DNA of 64,000 nt from Turritopsis dohrnii (Eukaryota > Cnidaria > Hydrozoa > Anthoathecata > Oceaniidae). Made by a program: the position numbers and the translations under genes. Of this stretch, positions 47,480 to 60,328 are shown piece by piece. Under the pieces are notes generated by a model, which saw nothing but the letters and a program-made list of their open reading frames with translations, made no database searches and was not told the DNA's origin. Numbering within the stretch: position 1 is the first letter of the stretch; each line of letters starts with the position of its first letter. The stretch lies in NCBI GenBank assembly GCA_027922465.2, contig BQMF02000368.1, forward strand, positions 186,001 to 250,000. Direction: 5' to 3'.

Positions 47480-47800
47480 AGAGCAATTACTGGCCTATAG
47501 ACGAAAGAAAACTTTTGACAAATATTCGCAACGGTAAGTTGACACTCGTAAACATAGTTGTTTACATTTTGCTGGTGGCTGAAAGTATTGAATTTAGGTG
47601 AAATTAAAATTAACATAAAAATGTATATGTTTGGATATTGTAGACAAGAATAAGTATAATACAATATATATAATGCAATTACAATTACAAGATGGAAAGT
47701 GTAAAACATAGCAAGAGAAGTGTAGCTGTATATTTGATGGATATTGCTTTGAAAAAATCATGGAGGTAGAAGAAATAACAGGAGATTGAACTCTTTTGTT
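47480..47800 (+). repeat. Third copy of the GPCR 5' flank
   Basis: Similar to 26985-27425 and 31350-31860 (ATGTATATGTTTGGATATTG, AACATAGCAAG). No receptor follows it. Confidence 0.55.
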
Positions 47801-49210
47801 TCCAATCAAATCATCCGCGATGCACTGAAGCAGGTTCTGTATTCAAATGTCTCTTTAAGTTTGTCCGCGTTTTAGAAATAGTCTTTGTTCTTGAATTTAA
47901 ATTCGTTAAAATAACAATCAAAAATTTTTGCACTACGTAAAGTTATCAAGTCGTGTGAGCGATAGCTTTCGTGTGATACCTTTCATTTCAAATTCCAACG
48001 ATGAGGTGATGTTGCAAGTGAATTTGAATTTGATATTGACAAAAATTGAAGTCGATGCTACACATTGGAATATTTTGAATGACTTTGTGAGCGAAGAAGT
48101 TGATTTTGAAGAATTAGACGATGCGTTATCGATGAAAGACACAACTTCAGTTGATATTCATCCAGTAGTTTTTGTATGAAGTGAATTTGGTGTCAAAACT
48201 CGAATAGTCGTGTCTTCATTCCGAATCATCGTGTCATTGTGCCAAACTGCCGACTCTTCGCGCCGTTTCAGCAAGGTGTCGAGTCGCACTTTTAAAAGCA
48301 TTGCTTCTTCTTGTCGAACTTTCACGCTAAACCTTAGCGTCGTACTTTCGTCGTAAACTCGCGTCGACGTGTCGGGTCAAAACTTCGCGCCATATCTTCT
48401 GGTCAAACATTCGGGTCGAACCTCTGGATCAAAGCTTCGGGTCAAATATTTCCGAACATGCTATTAAAAATCAACATAATTTTCTGCAGAGAAATCAGAT
48501 ATTACTTTGTTCATATTCTTTGTACAGTGCCGTAGACACGAAGTAAATGTTAGGGGGGGGGGCCATATTTTTAGTATCTAAGGAGGCCCTACCATGGTTA
48601 GGGCCGACGGGCTAGGAACATTTTTGGATTTTTAGCACTCTGGATTGACCAAAACAGCCTTTCCGAAAATCAAATTTAATCAATAAGAAATCTATACTTG
48701 GTGTGAAATATTAGTGTATTTTCAAACAATAAGACTATCGTTTCGAGTTCAAATGAAGAACATGAGAAAAGTATTACGAAAGAATATGGAAAAGGTAGTA
48801 AATGTTTTACGCATTAAAGTGTCCGAAAATGTTTATTCTTGTTTTTTCGCATTTGTCAAAGAATTCATATAATATAAGAATACAACATTACTTTTATTGC
48901 CTAGCTATATCATTTAGCTTCCCAGTTCAAACGTAATAACGAAGGAAGAAACTTCATAGCTACTAGTGTGGAAACTTAATCCTGCAAAATCTGTTTCTTG
49001 TCTTCATGCTTTTAACTCGAACAGATCAACTTGGTTTAACGCAATACCGCGAACCTACGTAGATTTAAACCAAGTTGGAATTTGGTCAACTTGATTTACC
49101 AGTTGAGGTGGTTTACAACACACATATATATAAACATACTACAAAATATTGTACAGTCAGATCGTAGATATATCGAGGCAGAAAAAGCTGGGTTCGAAGA
49201 TGACTCTTGT
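47801..49210. other. Non-coding stretch with a TTCG-rich cryptic repeat
   Basis: Near 48280-48450 the phrases CTTCGGGTCAAA, CTTCGCGCC and TTCGGGTCGAA recur imperfectly. A G tract lies near 48553. No gene recognised. Confidence 0.4.
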
Positions 49211-49894
49211 TCAGTAAATCCTCTTGAAATACAAATTGAAAATGAAACCATTTATTATATTTCGTTGAATAACTTCGTATCCAAAAGAAAAATGTTCCTT
49301 GTTATTTTCTTGAATTTTCAACTGACCAGGGTCAAACATCGCATTAGCTAAAACTACATCTCCTTGATCACAAGCTTTTTCGGTTACTTCAAAAAATAGT
49401 TGACGCAACTTTTTGCCACCAAAATATGGCAGCACTCCTCTGTACTCGGGCAAAACTACCATACTACGGAGACGGACTATTCGTTTGCATTGATACTTTT
49501 CGAAGAAATTGATTTCTTTGTACATTGTGTGAAAGTCCTGAAATATTTTCGCTTGACGGGGACTGAGCCCTTCCATGTTTTTAAAGGGTACATGAAAGCA
49601 TTCTTCATACATGTTCTGTGAATTGAACACACTGTTCAAGCAAAATCCAACTACCTTGTCCCCACGGTCCAAACAAACAAACGACATGTTTTCAGAGGCA
49701 AAGCTCTCTACGTAATTCGCTCTAAACATAGTAAATCGATCCGTGACACTGCTGTCTGTATTATCGGTGATTTCCCATATTTTTCGAAATCTTGGTAATA
49801 TGTAAGCATTAAACATTGGCAGGATAGCTCGCACATGAGGTTTACGTAAATTCGTTAATCGCAACATTGTTTGGCTGCTTGAACAACGCATCAT
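49211..49894 (-). CDS. GNAT-family N-acetyltransferase-like protein, 227 aa
   Basis: A single open exon. The layout follows the GNAT fold: an N-terminal helix region with LPMFNAYILPRF, a beta-strand pair FVCLDRGDKVVGFCLNSVF (motif D-like, about residues 72-90), and then RLRSMVVLPEYRGVLPYFGG (motif A, about 143-162) where V-x-P-E-Y-R-G is clear. The acetyl-CoA pyrophosphate loop is longer than the usual RGxGxG/A. GKKLRQLFFEVTEKACDQGD and a beta strand VVLANAMF follow. It most resembles the invertebrate arylalkylamine/dopamine acetyltransferase-like branch, but the substrate cannot be told. It is probably a host gene, one of the few in the window. Confidence 0.75.
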   Translation of the reverse strand: MMRCSSSQTMLRLTNLRKPHVRAILPMFNAYILPRFRKIWEITDNTDSSVTDRFTMFRANYVESFASENMSFVCLDRGDKVVGFCLNSVFNSQNMYEECFHVPFKNMEGLSPRQAKIFQDFHTMYKEINFFEKYQCKRIVRLRSMVVLPEYRGVLPYFGGKKLRQLFFEVTEKACDQGDVVLANAMFDPGQLKIQENNKEHFSFGYEVIQRNIINGFIFNLYFKRIY

Positions 49895-50585
49895 TCATGT
49901 TTCACGTTTCTGTGTGTAATGATATTTGAGCAAAAATGTTTTCTATGTCAACTTAGAGCTGTATGAATAACAAGCGTGTTATCTTTATACATAGAGCTGT
50001 TTATATGTTTACACTGTTCTCCATCTTTGATGATGATGATACTGGTTGAACGCTCATTCATTCTTTATAAGGCTATACCCACCCTGTTTACTTGTAAATG
50101 AAGAAAAAGTGCAATATGAATGCAATGGAATGTGATGCAGAACTTAAAACGAGTTAATATACTTTTGTTTTTAAATTTCAAAGCATTACATGTAATCGAA
50201 AAAGAAATTAAGTGCTCTATGAAAATTAATGAAGTATTGCAGGCTAAATATTTTTCTTCAGACTAAATGCCCGATAAATAATCAGAAATCATTTTATGAA
50301 AGTGTACCTGAAAATGAAACTGCAATGAGTTAGCCTATTGTTTGGGGAGGAACTGAGTGCAAATTAAATATATTTTTTCAGTACACAATATTCACCAACA
50401 CTCTCAATATTCATTTTAAGCAGGATTCCACATATTTTACCCACCTTGAACTATCTGAGTGATATTTTTGTTGTTGCTATATCTGATGGATGGTTTTATT
50501 GACAACTTTCCTGTTGTTTTTTGTTGCAGACTATAAAGACTACTTTTTTCTTTCAATACGGTTGTTAACTTTGTAATGATCACTA
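49895..50585. other. Non-coding stretch
   Basis: Probable upstream region of the GNAT-like gene; AT-rich, no motif recognised. Confidence 0.35.
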
Positions 50586-51104
50586 CAGTGTGTCCCTGAG
50601 AAATTTAGCCCGAAGGTTTGACATCTAATAACTTTTCATACAATGATTTGTTTTTAGCGGTTTTTATACCATTAGAAAGAGCATTTTGTTGGCTGTCTGG
50701 AGACATTGAAAATTTATATTTTCCAAGTTATAACAGTTTTTTGACATCTAACGCATCACTACTTTCTTAATGATCGATTAACACCTTCTTTAATGAGTCT
50801 ATGTGTCTTTTCTTTTTTAACATGAATTTATTCAAATAATAATGAATCTTTGATTTTCAGCTGGGAATAAAAATTATGTGTTAAAAAAATGTTTGGTTTA
50901 AAGAGATATTGATGTTTTTTGTTTTTTTTGTTAATCGATCATTATAGAAAATCCCTTTTAACTTCTTAACCATCCATAAATACAAAGTTTTTTTTGAATG
51001 ATAAGATAGTTTACAGAATCATCTTTCTGATGGTGTTTGAATCGCTAAAAACTGACAAGTGTATAAAAAGTTATTACTTGTTGAAATTTCTCAGGGACAC
51101 ACTG
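50586..51104. mobile_element. Mariner-type MITE, 519 bp
   Basis: The ends CAGTGTGTCCCTGAGAAATT and their exact inverse flank a non-coding interior. The left side is preceded by TA; the right side has CA, so the second TA may have mutated. The first nine bases match the ends of the mariner element at 56993-58895. Confidence 0.75.
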
Positions 51105-51687
51105 CATAACAGACTTTTAACGAGCAATAACCCTTTGTTTCGTTGAAGCAACCGTTGTCGGTGGTGTTGTGATAAGTTTGCCACGAACGATTTTGAAAAG
51201 GCACAATTTTTTTTATTGTGTAAGCTTATCTTAAGTTTTTTATTATCATTTAATAACTTTGTATTTCCAACGCCTTGCCAAGATCTTTATAAGCAAAAAA
51301 AAAAAAAAAAAACTTTTAAAAGGTTTTTTTAAATCTTCGCAAAAGATTTTTAAAAATGAAACTTTTATGTTTCAAGTCTCTAAAAAAATTTGTGTTTTCC
51401 AAGTATAAATGCAGCTTTATCACAATGTTTTAATTTTTCATGACTTCCCATATTACTCGAGTCATTAACTCCTATTCAATCAAGCGTTAATGGATCATTA
51501 CTGATTTAATTGCGTGGTCTCATGGTAAAATCGATTATAATTCCCCAAAATATTTTTCTATTAAAAGGTGTATTTAGAGAGAACAAAAAGTTTTCTTTCT
51601 TTTGGTATAAAAACTGAAAAACAAGCCCGAAAAACCAAATATATGCTTTTCGAAAGTTAGGTGCCCACTTTCTTGTGGATACACTGT
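51105..51687. other. Non-coding stretch
   Basis: Contains an A tract near 51296-51312. No gene recognised. Confidence 0.35.
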
Positions 51688-52572
51688 ATATAATCGCGTA
51701 AGTGTCACACTTTTATTTTAGAGGGTGATATATTTAATTAAATATTACGGTCAAGTTCTTCTTAGTTCCGCATAAAAACACGTAGAGACAAGAGACACTT
51801 TTTTTCACGATTAGTATAAAAGCACGCGGCGTGACGTCAGTTTTTTAATGATCACGGGGAAATCATTGCATAACATCCCCAATCGAACGCGATGTTTTTT
51901 TTGGAAATATCTTGGGAACAAATAGATACAGGTGATGGAGTAACGAAAGTTTTCAGCCTAAATATGTTTGGGTAGTGCAGCTATGACGTCATTAAAATAC
52001 TTGATCGGCGTTTCTCTAACAGTTGGTCATGGCGAAACGATCCGATACATTTCTTTTATCAGTTTTTCAAGCTCTACAACATGGGTTCACTTTTGAGTCG
52101 CGATTCTGTAATTAGAATTTTCGTCACGGGGTTCGCACACGAGAACGCGGGATTTGACACATCGTTTTCAAAGTTAAACTCGAAAAAAAAAGTTTGCCTG
52201 GGATGTTAGTTTATTATATAATATCGAATGTGTGTTCCACATATATATTAGGGAGTGATAAATTTTGTTGAATTTTACGGCCAAAATCTTCTTAATCATG
52301 GTCATATTTTTCGTTAGGCCATGTAGAACTTTTTTCACGATTAGTATAAAAGCACGTGGCGTGACACCAGCATCTTCTATGATCACGGGGGAATCATTGC
52401 GTTGCATCGCCAATCAAACGGTTGCATGGTTCAAATTTTCGTCACAGGATTTGCACACCTTGATTATATTTTTGATTATACTTTGATTATACTTTGATTA
52501 TATTTTCGACAGGGTTTTGCGTATATCATTTTCGAAGTTAGACGTGGTATAAGTTTTTACCCGGGATACGAG
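51688..52572 (+). mobile_element. Two decayed Helitron-like units in tandem
   Basis: The first unit ends GGGATGTTAG near 52209 (CTAG mutated to TTAG). The second ends CCCGGGATACGAG near 52572 (CTAG mutated to CGAG) and carries a short TTTGATTATACT tandem repeat. Motifs of the main array (TGATCACGGGG, GCTCTACAACATGGG) are present. Confidence 0.7.
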
Positions 52573-54382
52573 TGTAATTATATTCTTAAGGTGCACTAAA
52601 CATACCTTATTAGTTAAATTTCTTTTTTAATCTAGAATCTTTCAATTCACTTTTGTTCGAAATGTACTGCATTATATTGTAAAATCAACATTCAAAAATA
52701 ATATTTTCATTGAAATAAAACTGCTACAAAAAGTTTTTAAAATTGTTAGAGTAATTTGCTACTAACTTACTCTATTTGTCGTGTTTATTTGAGGAAGAAT
52801 TTGTAGTTTAAAATGATTTAAAAAGTGATATCAAAAACGAACCATTATCTCGAAATTAATTAGCGCGTACAGAAAAAATGATACAACAATGAAATGTTCT
52901 GTTCCAGAGGCGTAGCCAGAGGTCAGTCAAAATTTGTGGAGGAGAATTAAGTCATTTAGGGTAGAAAAGGAACGCGTGCAAGTAACCTAATCGATACTTA
53001 AGACTGAAAAGAAATATCATAATGTTGAATTCCTCCACTTTTTTTGACTGACCCTAACTACGCCTCTGTGTTCTGAAGTATAAGTTCATTTCCTTTCTTC
53101 AATAAAATGTTCTTTCCGTTGTCTGTCCACAACAATTTATCTGAAATGTCCAAACTTGAAACATCTTAACGCTCTGACTTTCAATCCCCCGGCTTCTAGT
53201 ATATTATTTACTAGGAATCTTAATTAAGTCATTGGAAAGACTAGGCCATGGTATTTCAGAAAAAAAGCCCAACAGATTTGAAACAATATTTTCGTATGTA
53301 GCGTTTGCTAATTTATAGATATCCAAAATTCCATATTTTCCGTCTATGTGGTTAAAAGTGGAACACCCATCAGTTATCAAATACGCGAGGAAGTTTATTA
53401 CAAAGTTATAACAATATATTTTGAAACAGTTAAGATAAACTTTTAACAATTTATTCTCTTTAATTTGAATTTGCCTTTCCTACAGCTTCAATAGAGGCAT
53501 AGCTAGATTTACTTTAGAAAGCACAAAATGGGAAACTCAGCCATGTCTTTTCGTAATAAAAAATTGTTTTAAGGCTGTCCATGAAGTTACTACGTTCGTT
53601 ATTAGAGTCACAAACCCAGTGCCCAAATCGTCAAAAAAGCACTGCAACGGGAGTATTTTTATTGAAATAGTATGTATATTTCTATGGAAATGCACTCTTT
53701 TGCAGTGATTTTTAACAAATGAACCCAGTTAGAAAGACTATCAATAACACATGACCTCCTAGAATACGCAAATATTTAAAGGTAAAAGAAATGAATTGGT
53801 CTGATTAAAAAAATGTTGAAAATCAGAAATGAGCAAACTACTCGATCACTGTGACAGCAGTCAAGGGTGATACAGCTTGCAAAATGAAATAGATTCCGTA
53901 CTGGTGTGTTTCATAAAACATAGTGCAAAATCGTAAATGCGTAACTTGTTTTTAGGTTGCCACGCTATAATGACTAATCGATGTCACCACATGTACGGGT
54001 TTCAGTATTTTGTAGACTTTGTTATCTGCATTTCTTTTTCTGAATACTAGACGGCTATACTCAAGTAGAAGAGCCGTATTTCGTCCAGTTTGGTTAGAAT
54101 CTTTTGTCAACAGTTTGTAAAATCTATATTTGGGTTTGTGATAAACCAAGCACTTTGACTTTTTTCGATATCTCTAGAAACTACGATAGAATGAAATCTT
54201 CAAAATTTAATCATCAAACCATTGAGTGTTTAATGGAATCTTTGTGGTTAACATAGCGACATATTAGCCAAATTCCAAAACGCGGTCGCGATGTTTTGAG
54301 GGAAAATTTTTTCAAAATGGTACCTTGAAAGCGACTTTCACTTTTGTTTTCGTAATGAAAACAGTTATATAGAGAAAATTAG
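52573..54382. other. Non-coding stretch with a small MITE
   Basis: Apart from the element at 52905-53068 I see no gene. The sequence before 54383 ends in a splice-acceptor-like TTAG. Confidence 0.4.
52905..53068. mobile_element. Small hAT-like MITE, 164 bp
   Basis: Imperfect inverted ends CAGAGGCGTAGCCAGAGGTC and GACCCTAACTACGCCTCTG enclose about 120 bp. The CAGAGGCG start resembles hAT ends, but I could not read a clean 8-bp duplication. A partial copy is at 23960-24065. Confidence 0.6.
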
Positions 54383-55000
54383 TTGCTTAAAAATCTAGAA
54401 AACATTGGAAATTACACGAAAGAGCAGGCTACTGAGTGGCTTAGAAACATTGGTTTATCTGTGAGTGGCACTAAAGAAGAACTTATCAACAGAATAAAGA
54501 AATACAAACGATATCCAAGGTTAGTTAAAAAACTGACTTCAAAAGCCTGTTGTAGTTACACATTTCCTTGCAGCCTAGACCCACTTAAAATACCACCCTA
54601 CACAGCTCCCTGGAGGGTGGACGACACACTTTTCCCTGCAGTCACTAAATCAACATTCCTGAGATATGCTTTTCAGAAAAGTGAAGGGAGCCAAGGGCAG
54701 CAAGAAAAGGCCTTTAGAATGTTGCAAAGTCGTAAAATATCGACCATGAAAGTTTTATCTGAAGATCATGACAATCTATATGTGAAGGCAATGGTTAAGA
54801 AATCTTATGGTCATTTAAGTGGGCCAGCAGTTATACATTTCAGAGATGGTATTCCTTTGAAAGCCCATTGTAACTGTCCTGTAGGCGCTAGTGGACTTCG
54901 CTGCCACATTTTATCAGTGCTACTTTTCTTGAAACATTTCCATGAAACTGGTGAGAAAATACTAGAATTAACCATAGAAATACAAAAAGAGATAGAATAA
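54383..55000 (+). CDS. SAP-SWIM N-terminal exon of an ISL2EU YqaJ protein
   Basis: The frame opens right after an AG acceptor and begins with TTG, so it is an internal exon rather than a gene start. Residues about 12-45 form a SAP-like helix-extension-helix (TKEQATEWLRNIGLSVSGTK, EELINRIKKYK). Near the C terminus a SWIM zinc finger is seen (AHCNCPVGASGLRCHILSVL: CxC then CxH). SAP binds DNA, and SWIM domains bind DNA or protein. This arrangement precedes the YqaJ nuclease domain in proteins of ISL2EU transposons, and the matching YqaJ part lies at 61005-62393 on the same strand. A GTGAGA donor lies near 54952. The mariner element and other sequence fill the gap. Confidence 0.65.
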   Translation: MLKNLENIGNYTKEQATEWLRNIGLSVSGTKEELINRIKKYKRYPRLVKKLTSKACCSYTFPCSLDPLKIPPYTAPWRVDDTLFPAVTKSTFLRYAFQKSEGSQGQQEKAFRMLQSRKISTMKVLSEDHDNLYVKAMVKKSYGHLSGPAVIHFRDGIPLKAHCNCPVGASGLRCHILSVLLFLKHFHETGEKILELTIEIQKEIE

Positions 55001-55173
55001 CATCGATGAAATTTTTAAAAATTTAAAATTTCGCGCTATATATGGAAGTCTATTGTTCCCCGTAATAAAAGTCGTAATTCAGATCTCAAGATCTATTGTT
55101 AATTTTTCAGAATGTGGGACTTCAGGAGGAGGCATAGTAGTTTCACGAGATAGGCGAATGTCAGTTTCCGATT

Positions 55174-55224
<51 letters not shown>

Positions 55225-56992
55225 TTCCAACTTTCGTGTTGACGTTACATGGTGGTATACGATTATTAGCTGACTTTGCTTTTTTTACCGTTTCAAAGCA
55301 TGGTACTGTAAGTGGGAGACAGAATGTTTTTTCGTATCTCTTTCCTAATTTATTATTATTTATACTATGTTATTTAGGAAGTTCGTATGCTAAAATTGCT
55401 TAGACATTTTTCATATTACTTTTGTGTTGTTTTAGTGAAGTGAACGACTAGGATTTTGAAGCACAGCTTGAAATCTGAAATTTTGCCAACAACATTTTAT
55501 TTTTGTATATATGTTTAAGCTCTAAATCTTTCATTCGATAAATTTTATTCAATGCACTGATTTTTGGCGGATCTTGCCTTAAAAAGATTTTAATTGGATT
55601 TCCGTGTATGCAAGAAAGCCTACAAATTGTCGTTCTTCGTGTTTTCCTTCTTTTTTCTGTCCTCCAAACCTGGTGTGATCATGATCAATAAAACCTTCTT
55701 ATATTTTTTTATTGTTTTTTATGTAAACTTTGGCTATTTCTTGTTTCGAATCAAAGTTTGAAACGCAGTTTTCTAATGGATTTTTCGCTTTAATTTTTTT
55801 TTTGAAAAAGTTTTTTTCTTTCTTTCTTTTGGCTCTTACAGAATTTCTTTAACAAATCTTATTTTGATTTTGATTATTTTGATATCTGTCCATGGTTTCA
55901 GTTCACACATTTCTTTTGTTTGTAGCCAATACTTTCTGATATTACTTGTTAAGCCTTAATTACACTTTTTGAAAGGTATAAATTAGCATCAGTGTGACAT
56001 AGGACTAAGAGATAACAAAAAGTAACAAAGTTTTTCTTTGTTTTTGTTTCTGTTGTATAGCTTGCAATGTATAGCTTGCTGTGTGTACAAATTGGAATGC
56101 TTGAGTGCGGGGGCATTTTTAGCTAAAGCTACATGCTAGTTAGAGTTATTCAGATAGTAGCATAACGAAAAATAAGTTTGTGTTTTACGATTTGACGAGA
56201 ATAATATTCGTATTCAGTGCTTTCTCGTGATCAACTAAACAAATATGTAAAATCATATTGAAGATTTTGAGATTGATGTTGATATAAATGACGACAATAA
56301 CATTGACAAAAGTACACTTGACTCTCGTAATGAACATGTATGTTTTGAAGTGGAAATATTTCTGTTTGAACGAACATGAATAATTTTACAAATTGTTCTC
56401 CGGATAAGCTGTCAGCTTTCTGATGAAACAGAGATCATCACTGCTTTGTCGTAAATATGCCTTGACATATATAAATGGCATTAAAAGCATATTTATGTAT
56501 AAAGTGTATATTCCCACTGCCTAAAATTGGAGAAAAATACTTCAACTTCTTTTTCTGGAAGGTTTCCGTAAAAGTATAGCAAATATCTTTATAATCTAGT
56601 TTGGCAGAAACATAACTTTTTTCTCATTCAATCTCTGCACAATAGACGAGTTTCCAATGTTAATTACACTTTTATACCTTGTACATACTAAAAATCAAAT
56701 ACAATGTATGAAAATAGATAGGAAGTGCTAATGTGTATTGAAACTTTCTAATGTCGATTGTCTTTAAGGGGACTCCAGAGAACCAAATAAAGTGACAACA
56801 TTTTGAAGTGTATAAAGAGACTTTTATTTCCTGCGAGGCTGCGTGCGCATACTCACAGGAAAATGACTTGATTAATGATATTCTATGTTGCAATATACCG
56901 TAATTATCGAGCAAAGAACACTGGTGTTTATAAACATTACGTCACTAAGAAACTCATCTATAGAAGATTGTTTTTACAAACTTAAAAATATA
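55001..56992. other. Non-coding stretch with a CAT microsatellite
   Basis: A (CAT)n tract of about 15 units lies at 55177-55221; its translation as poly-His is not a gene. The rest is AT-rich and probably intron or inserted sequence within the ISL2EU element. Confidence 0.5.
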
Positions 56993-58895
56993 CAGTGTGT
57001 CCTGACAAAAACGGAATCCTAACTTTTATCAGTCATATCTTTTGATATTTTGGGTTAAATTATGCGATTTTTACACCAAAAGAAAGAAGATTTTCTCGTC
57101 TTTCCATATGTAATTTTTATTTTCAAATTAAAAATATTTGGGCTATAATAAGGACTGTTAGCATGAGATCATGTAATTAAAACGTTAAAGATTAATTAGA
57201 AAATACGTGAATGCAGATTAATGACCCGTTCAATACAAAACACGATCGAATCGTCAATACGTTTCTCTCTTGTGACTATGCTAAAATGTAACGCTACATT
57301 TACATAACAAAAATATTTTTTCGTGAAATCCTTGCTGAAAACAACTTTTTCACACAAAATAACAAAAAAAAATTCAAGCTAGGTACATTCGACATGTGAG
57401 CCATTTCTTTGCATACAATGGTTAGTTCGCCCCATCATGGCATTAAAAGAACTCCTGATAATGACAGGATTTTGTCTTAGTACGTTTACTTCATCAACTA
57501 TCCTCCTTCGTAATTCCATCAAATTAGCAGGAGGGGTACGAAAAACTTTCTGCTTGAGATAACCCCCCAAAAAAAAGTCCAAAGGAGTCAGATCGGGAGA
57601 TCTGGGCGGCCATTCAACGGGATGATGGAGAGCAACCACACGGTTTTGAAACTTTGTTCTTAGAAGTCGACGGATTTCGAGTGAGCTATGGGCTGGGGCT
57701 CCGTCCTGAAACCACCAGATGTTTTGAAAAATAGGACCGGCGTACAATCCAAACGCTCTTGCTATTCCAGGAAACGCAAACTGTTCCAACATTTCTTTAT
57801 AAGCTCGTGCATTAACATTTCTATTGAAAAAGAAGGGTCCCATAATCTCTCCATTACCACATAGGCCAATCCAAACATTCAGCTTTTGGCGGGAAGAACT
57901 TTTCTCGAACTTAAAATCACGAGGAGGCTGGCCTTTGGGAGCATAACAAAGAACGTTCTGCGTGTTTACTCTGCCACACATGTGAAAAGCAGCCTCGTCT
58001 CCAATAACAATGTTGGCCAAAAAACGTGGATTGTGGGCATTGTGAGAAAACCATCTACAGAAACGCAGCCTTCTAGCCATGTCACCATTTTGCAGCTCTT
58101 GCACAACATGTATCTTGTAAGGATGCCAACGTAAATCTTTTCTGGTAATTTCGTTAAATGCTGTTTTGGATAGGCCAGTTGGGTTGCGTCAGCAGGAAAA
58201 GCCATTGGGCTGCTGAGCTAATAACTGTCTCACTATTTGGATGTTTTGTTGGCTTCTCGCTGTTCTCCTCCTACCACTCCTTTCTTTATTCAAATTTTTG
58301 CTAGTGCCTCCAGTGTTATATTTTTCTACATTTCTAAAAATCGTGCTATTCGAAGGTGGATTAACGCCAGGAAATTGCTGTTGAAAAGCTGCTCGTACAG
58401 TCACAAAACTTCTACTTTCATGATATTTTTTCACAACAAACACTCTCTGTTCCACTGTAAGCTGCATGATGAGTGAGTTATCGATATTTTATTCTGGTTA
58501 TAAAGGTTTTCAGAGAGCACGGGGAATAAGTTTTCATTGAAGAATTAATTTTACGTTTAAGCACATTTCACACAATCATTAAAATATTTGTGAGTTTTCA
58601 AAAATTTTCGTGCAGACTTTAACACAGCAATACTCAAGACAACATTTTACTAAAAACAAAAGGATAATTGATCGTTAAGTGTTGAGTTTATTGATCTTTA
58701 AGAAGTTAATGATCGTATCGAAACATTTAAACCCGAATAACTTTCTAAATATTAAACTTCACAAAACATATGTGTCTTTTCTGAAAAGTTAAGAAAAAGA
58801 TCTTTTAAATGATATAAAAATCGCATGTAACGAGTAAAAACTTCAAAAGTTACAGCTTTTTAAATCTAGGATTCCGTTTTTTTCAGGACACACTG
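56993..58895 (-). mobile_element. Mariner/Tc1-type transposon, 1,903 bp, TA duplication
   Basis: Inverted ends start CAGTGTGTCCTGA and continue into AACGGAATCCTA on both sides. TA flanks both ends (56991-56992 and 58896-58897). It contains one transposase frame with one stop and lies between the SAP-SWIM and YqaJ parts of the ISL2EU gene. Confidence 0.88.
57379..58467 (-). pseudogene. Mariner-type transposase, one nonsense codon
   Basis: The N-terminal helix-turn-helix (MQLTVEQRVFVVKKYHES, DUF4817-like) is at 58467 downward. An in-frame TGA at 58189-58191 interrupts FSC-[R]-RNPTGLS; both halves are in the same frame and no sequence is missing. The codon was most likely CGA, a CpG-type change. 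The catalytic half shows VIGDEAAFHM (first Asp), WWFQDGAPAHSS (second Asp) and EWPPRSPDLTPLDFFLGGYL (third acidic residue, Asp). Full length would be about 362 codons, which is normal. No other lesion is seen, so inactivation is recent. Confidence 0.88.
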
Positions 58896-60328
58896 TACAG
58901 CTGTGCACGTGCGCTATTATTATATACCAGAGATTTTGATTGGTAGATTTATTTTTTCGGCGTGATAATTATTCGCCGACAATTAAGAAAAAGTAAACAA
59001 TGTTTATGACCATAATTAAGAGGACGCCAATTAGTTTCGGTCCCGATCCTTACACCACAACATTCTATATTCCTTAGGAGGTCGTACTAGTGAAAACAAC
59101 TTTAAAACGCTTTTAGTTCGTAAAATAATGAAACAAACGTCCGAGTATGTGAAATGAAAAGTCGAAAATATGTTTTTCATTATAGCATAAAAACGAAAAA
59201 ACGAATTCAGTTCCGATTTTCTAAAAAAAGTAGCTTTTAGAAGCCCTAATGAGGATAGCATGTTTGTTTTTACGAATAAACTTGTTAAGTATACTCGTTT
59301 TTGATTTAAAATTTTCGGTTTTTACTTCAAATTTTACCGAGTAGTTAAAAAATAATAAACATTGCATAAAAGAGAATGAGGCGAGGCAACACGCATGGAT
59401 TCTCATTGTTTGAAAATTGAATAGAAATTTGAATAGAGCTAAGGTGAGCTAAAGTTTGATGTTATTGGATTTCTGCGAAAGCAAGAAATACCTTAAAACC
59501 GGCGTTGGTTTTTCTCCGTTTTTTTCATACTGTCCAAACCTAGCGGTTTTTTGAAATCTCGTGCGAATGTTTACACGAAACCAAAACCACGCATTTCAGT
59601 CAAAGAAACTCACAACAATGAACCGACAGGATACGAAAGTATCTTAAGTCAGTATTTAATGGATTTAATATAAAGAAGATCCTCATTTCCAAAACTGAAG
59701 ATGAAAAATGATATCTCTAGCATTAATTTATTATTATCTTGAAATGATTCAATGATGATCATTCGTTTCTAAGGAAAAGTTTTTAATGTTTTGTAAACAG
59801 AACGAAAAAGGTATGCCTTTGTTCTTGAGATTAAATGTCTGAGATTGTTTCTAAAAAAAGATGGTTGTTTGTTTCATGTGTGGGCTTTTTAAGCTGTGGA
59901 TACGTACAGCTCAGCTTAGTGTCCTCCTCAGCTCCATCATTAAAAGTGTGTGTCTACTCTGTAGCTACCACTTTTAATGTTTGATGCTAATGTTTATGTC
60001 TTAATGTTTGATCAGTTTTTAAGTTATACTGCCAATGTCCTTTATTACGAATGGCTTTCCTAATCACAATAGCAAATTCAAACATCTTCCAACTGCCTGT
60101 AAATGCAATACACCAGCAAATCTTGTAACACAAAAAAGATTTTCCTTTCAGTTATAAAAATGTGTGTGGTGAGTTTAGAGCATAGGTATTTATTTTTAAT
60201 GATCAAAATTTTGGTTTACTTTTTGTGTTTGCAATATTATGAATTATGTACGTAATTAAGAAGATTGGCAGTACATATCAAGTGTTTAAAGAAAATGATT
60301 TTGGGAGGAACGTATTTAAAGTTTCTTG
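58896..60328. other. Non-coding stretch
   Basis: Contains the dispersed repeat shared with 36775-36890 (at about 59465-59585). No gene recognised. Confidence 0.4.

Noticed and set aside
48240..48450. Structured TTCG-rich repeat as an RNA gene
   Set aside because: The repetition is irregular and no stable stem pattern or promoter could be identified by eye.
55053..55403. Protein with a poly-His tract
   Set aside because: The tract is a CAT microsatellite, and the surrounding frame has no family features.
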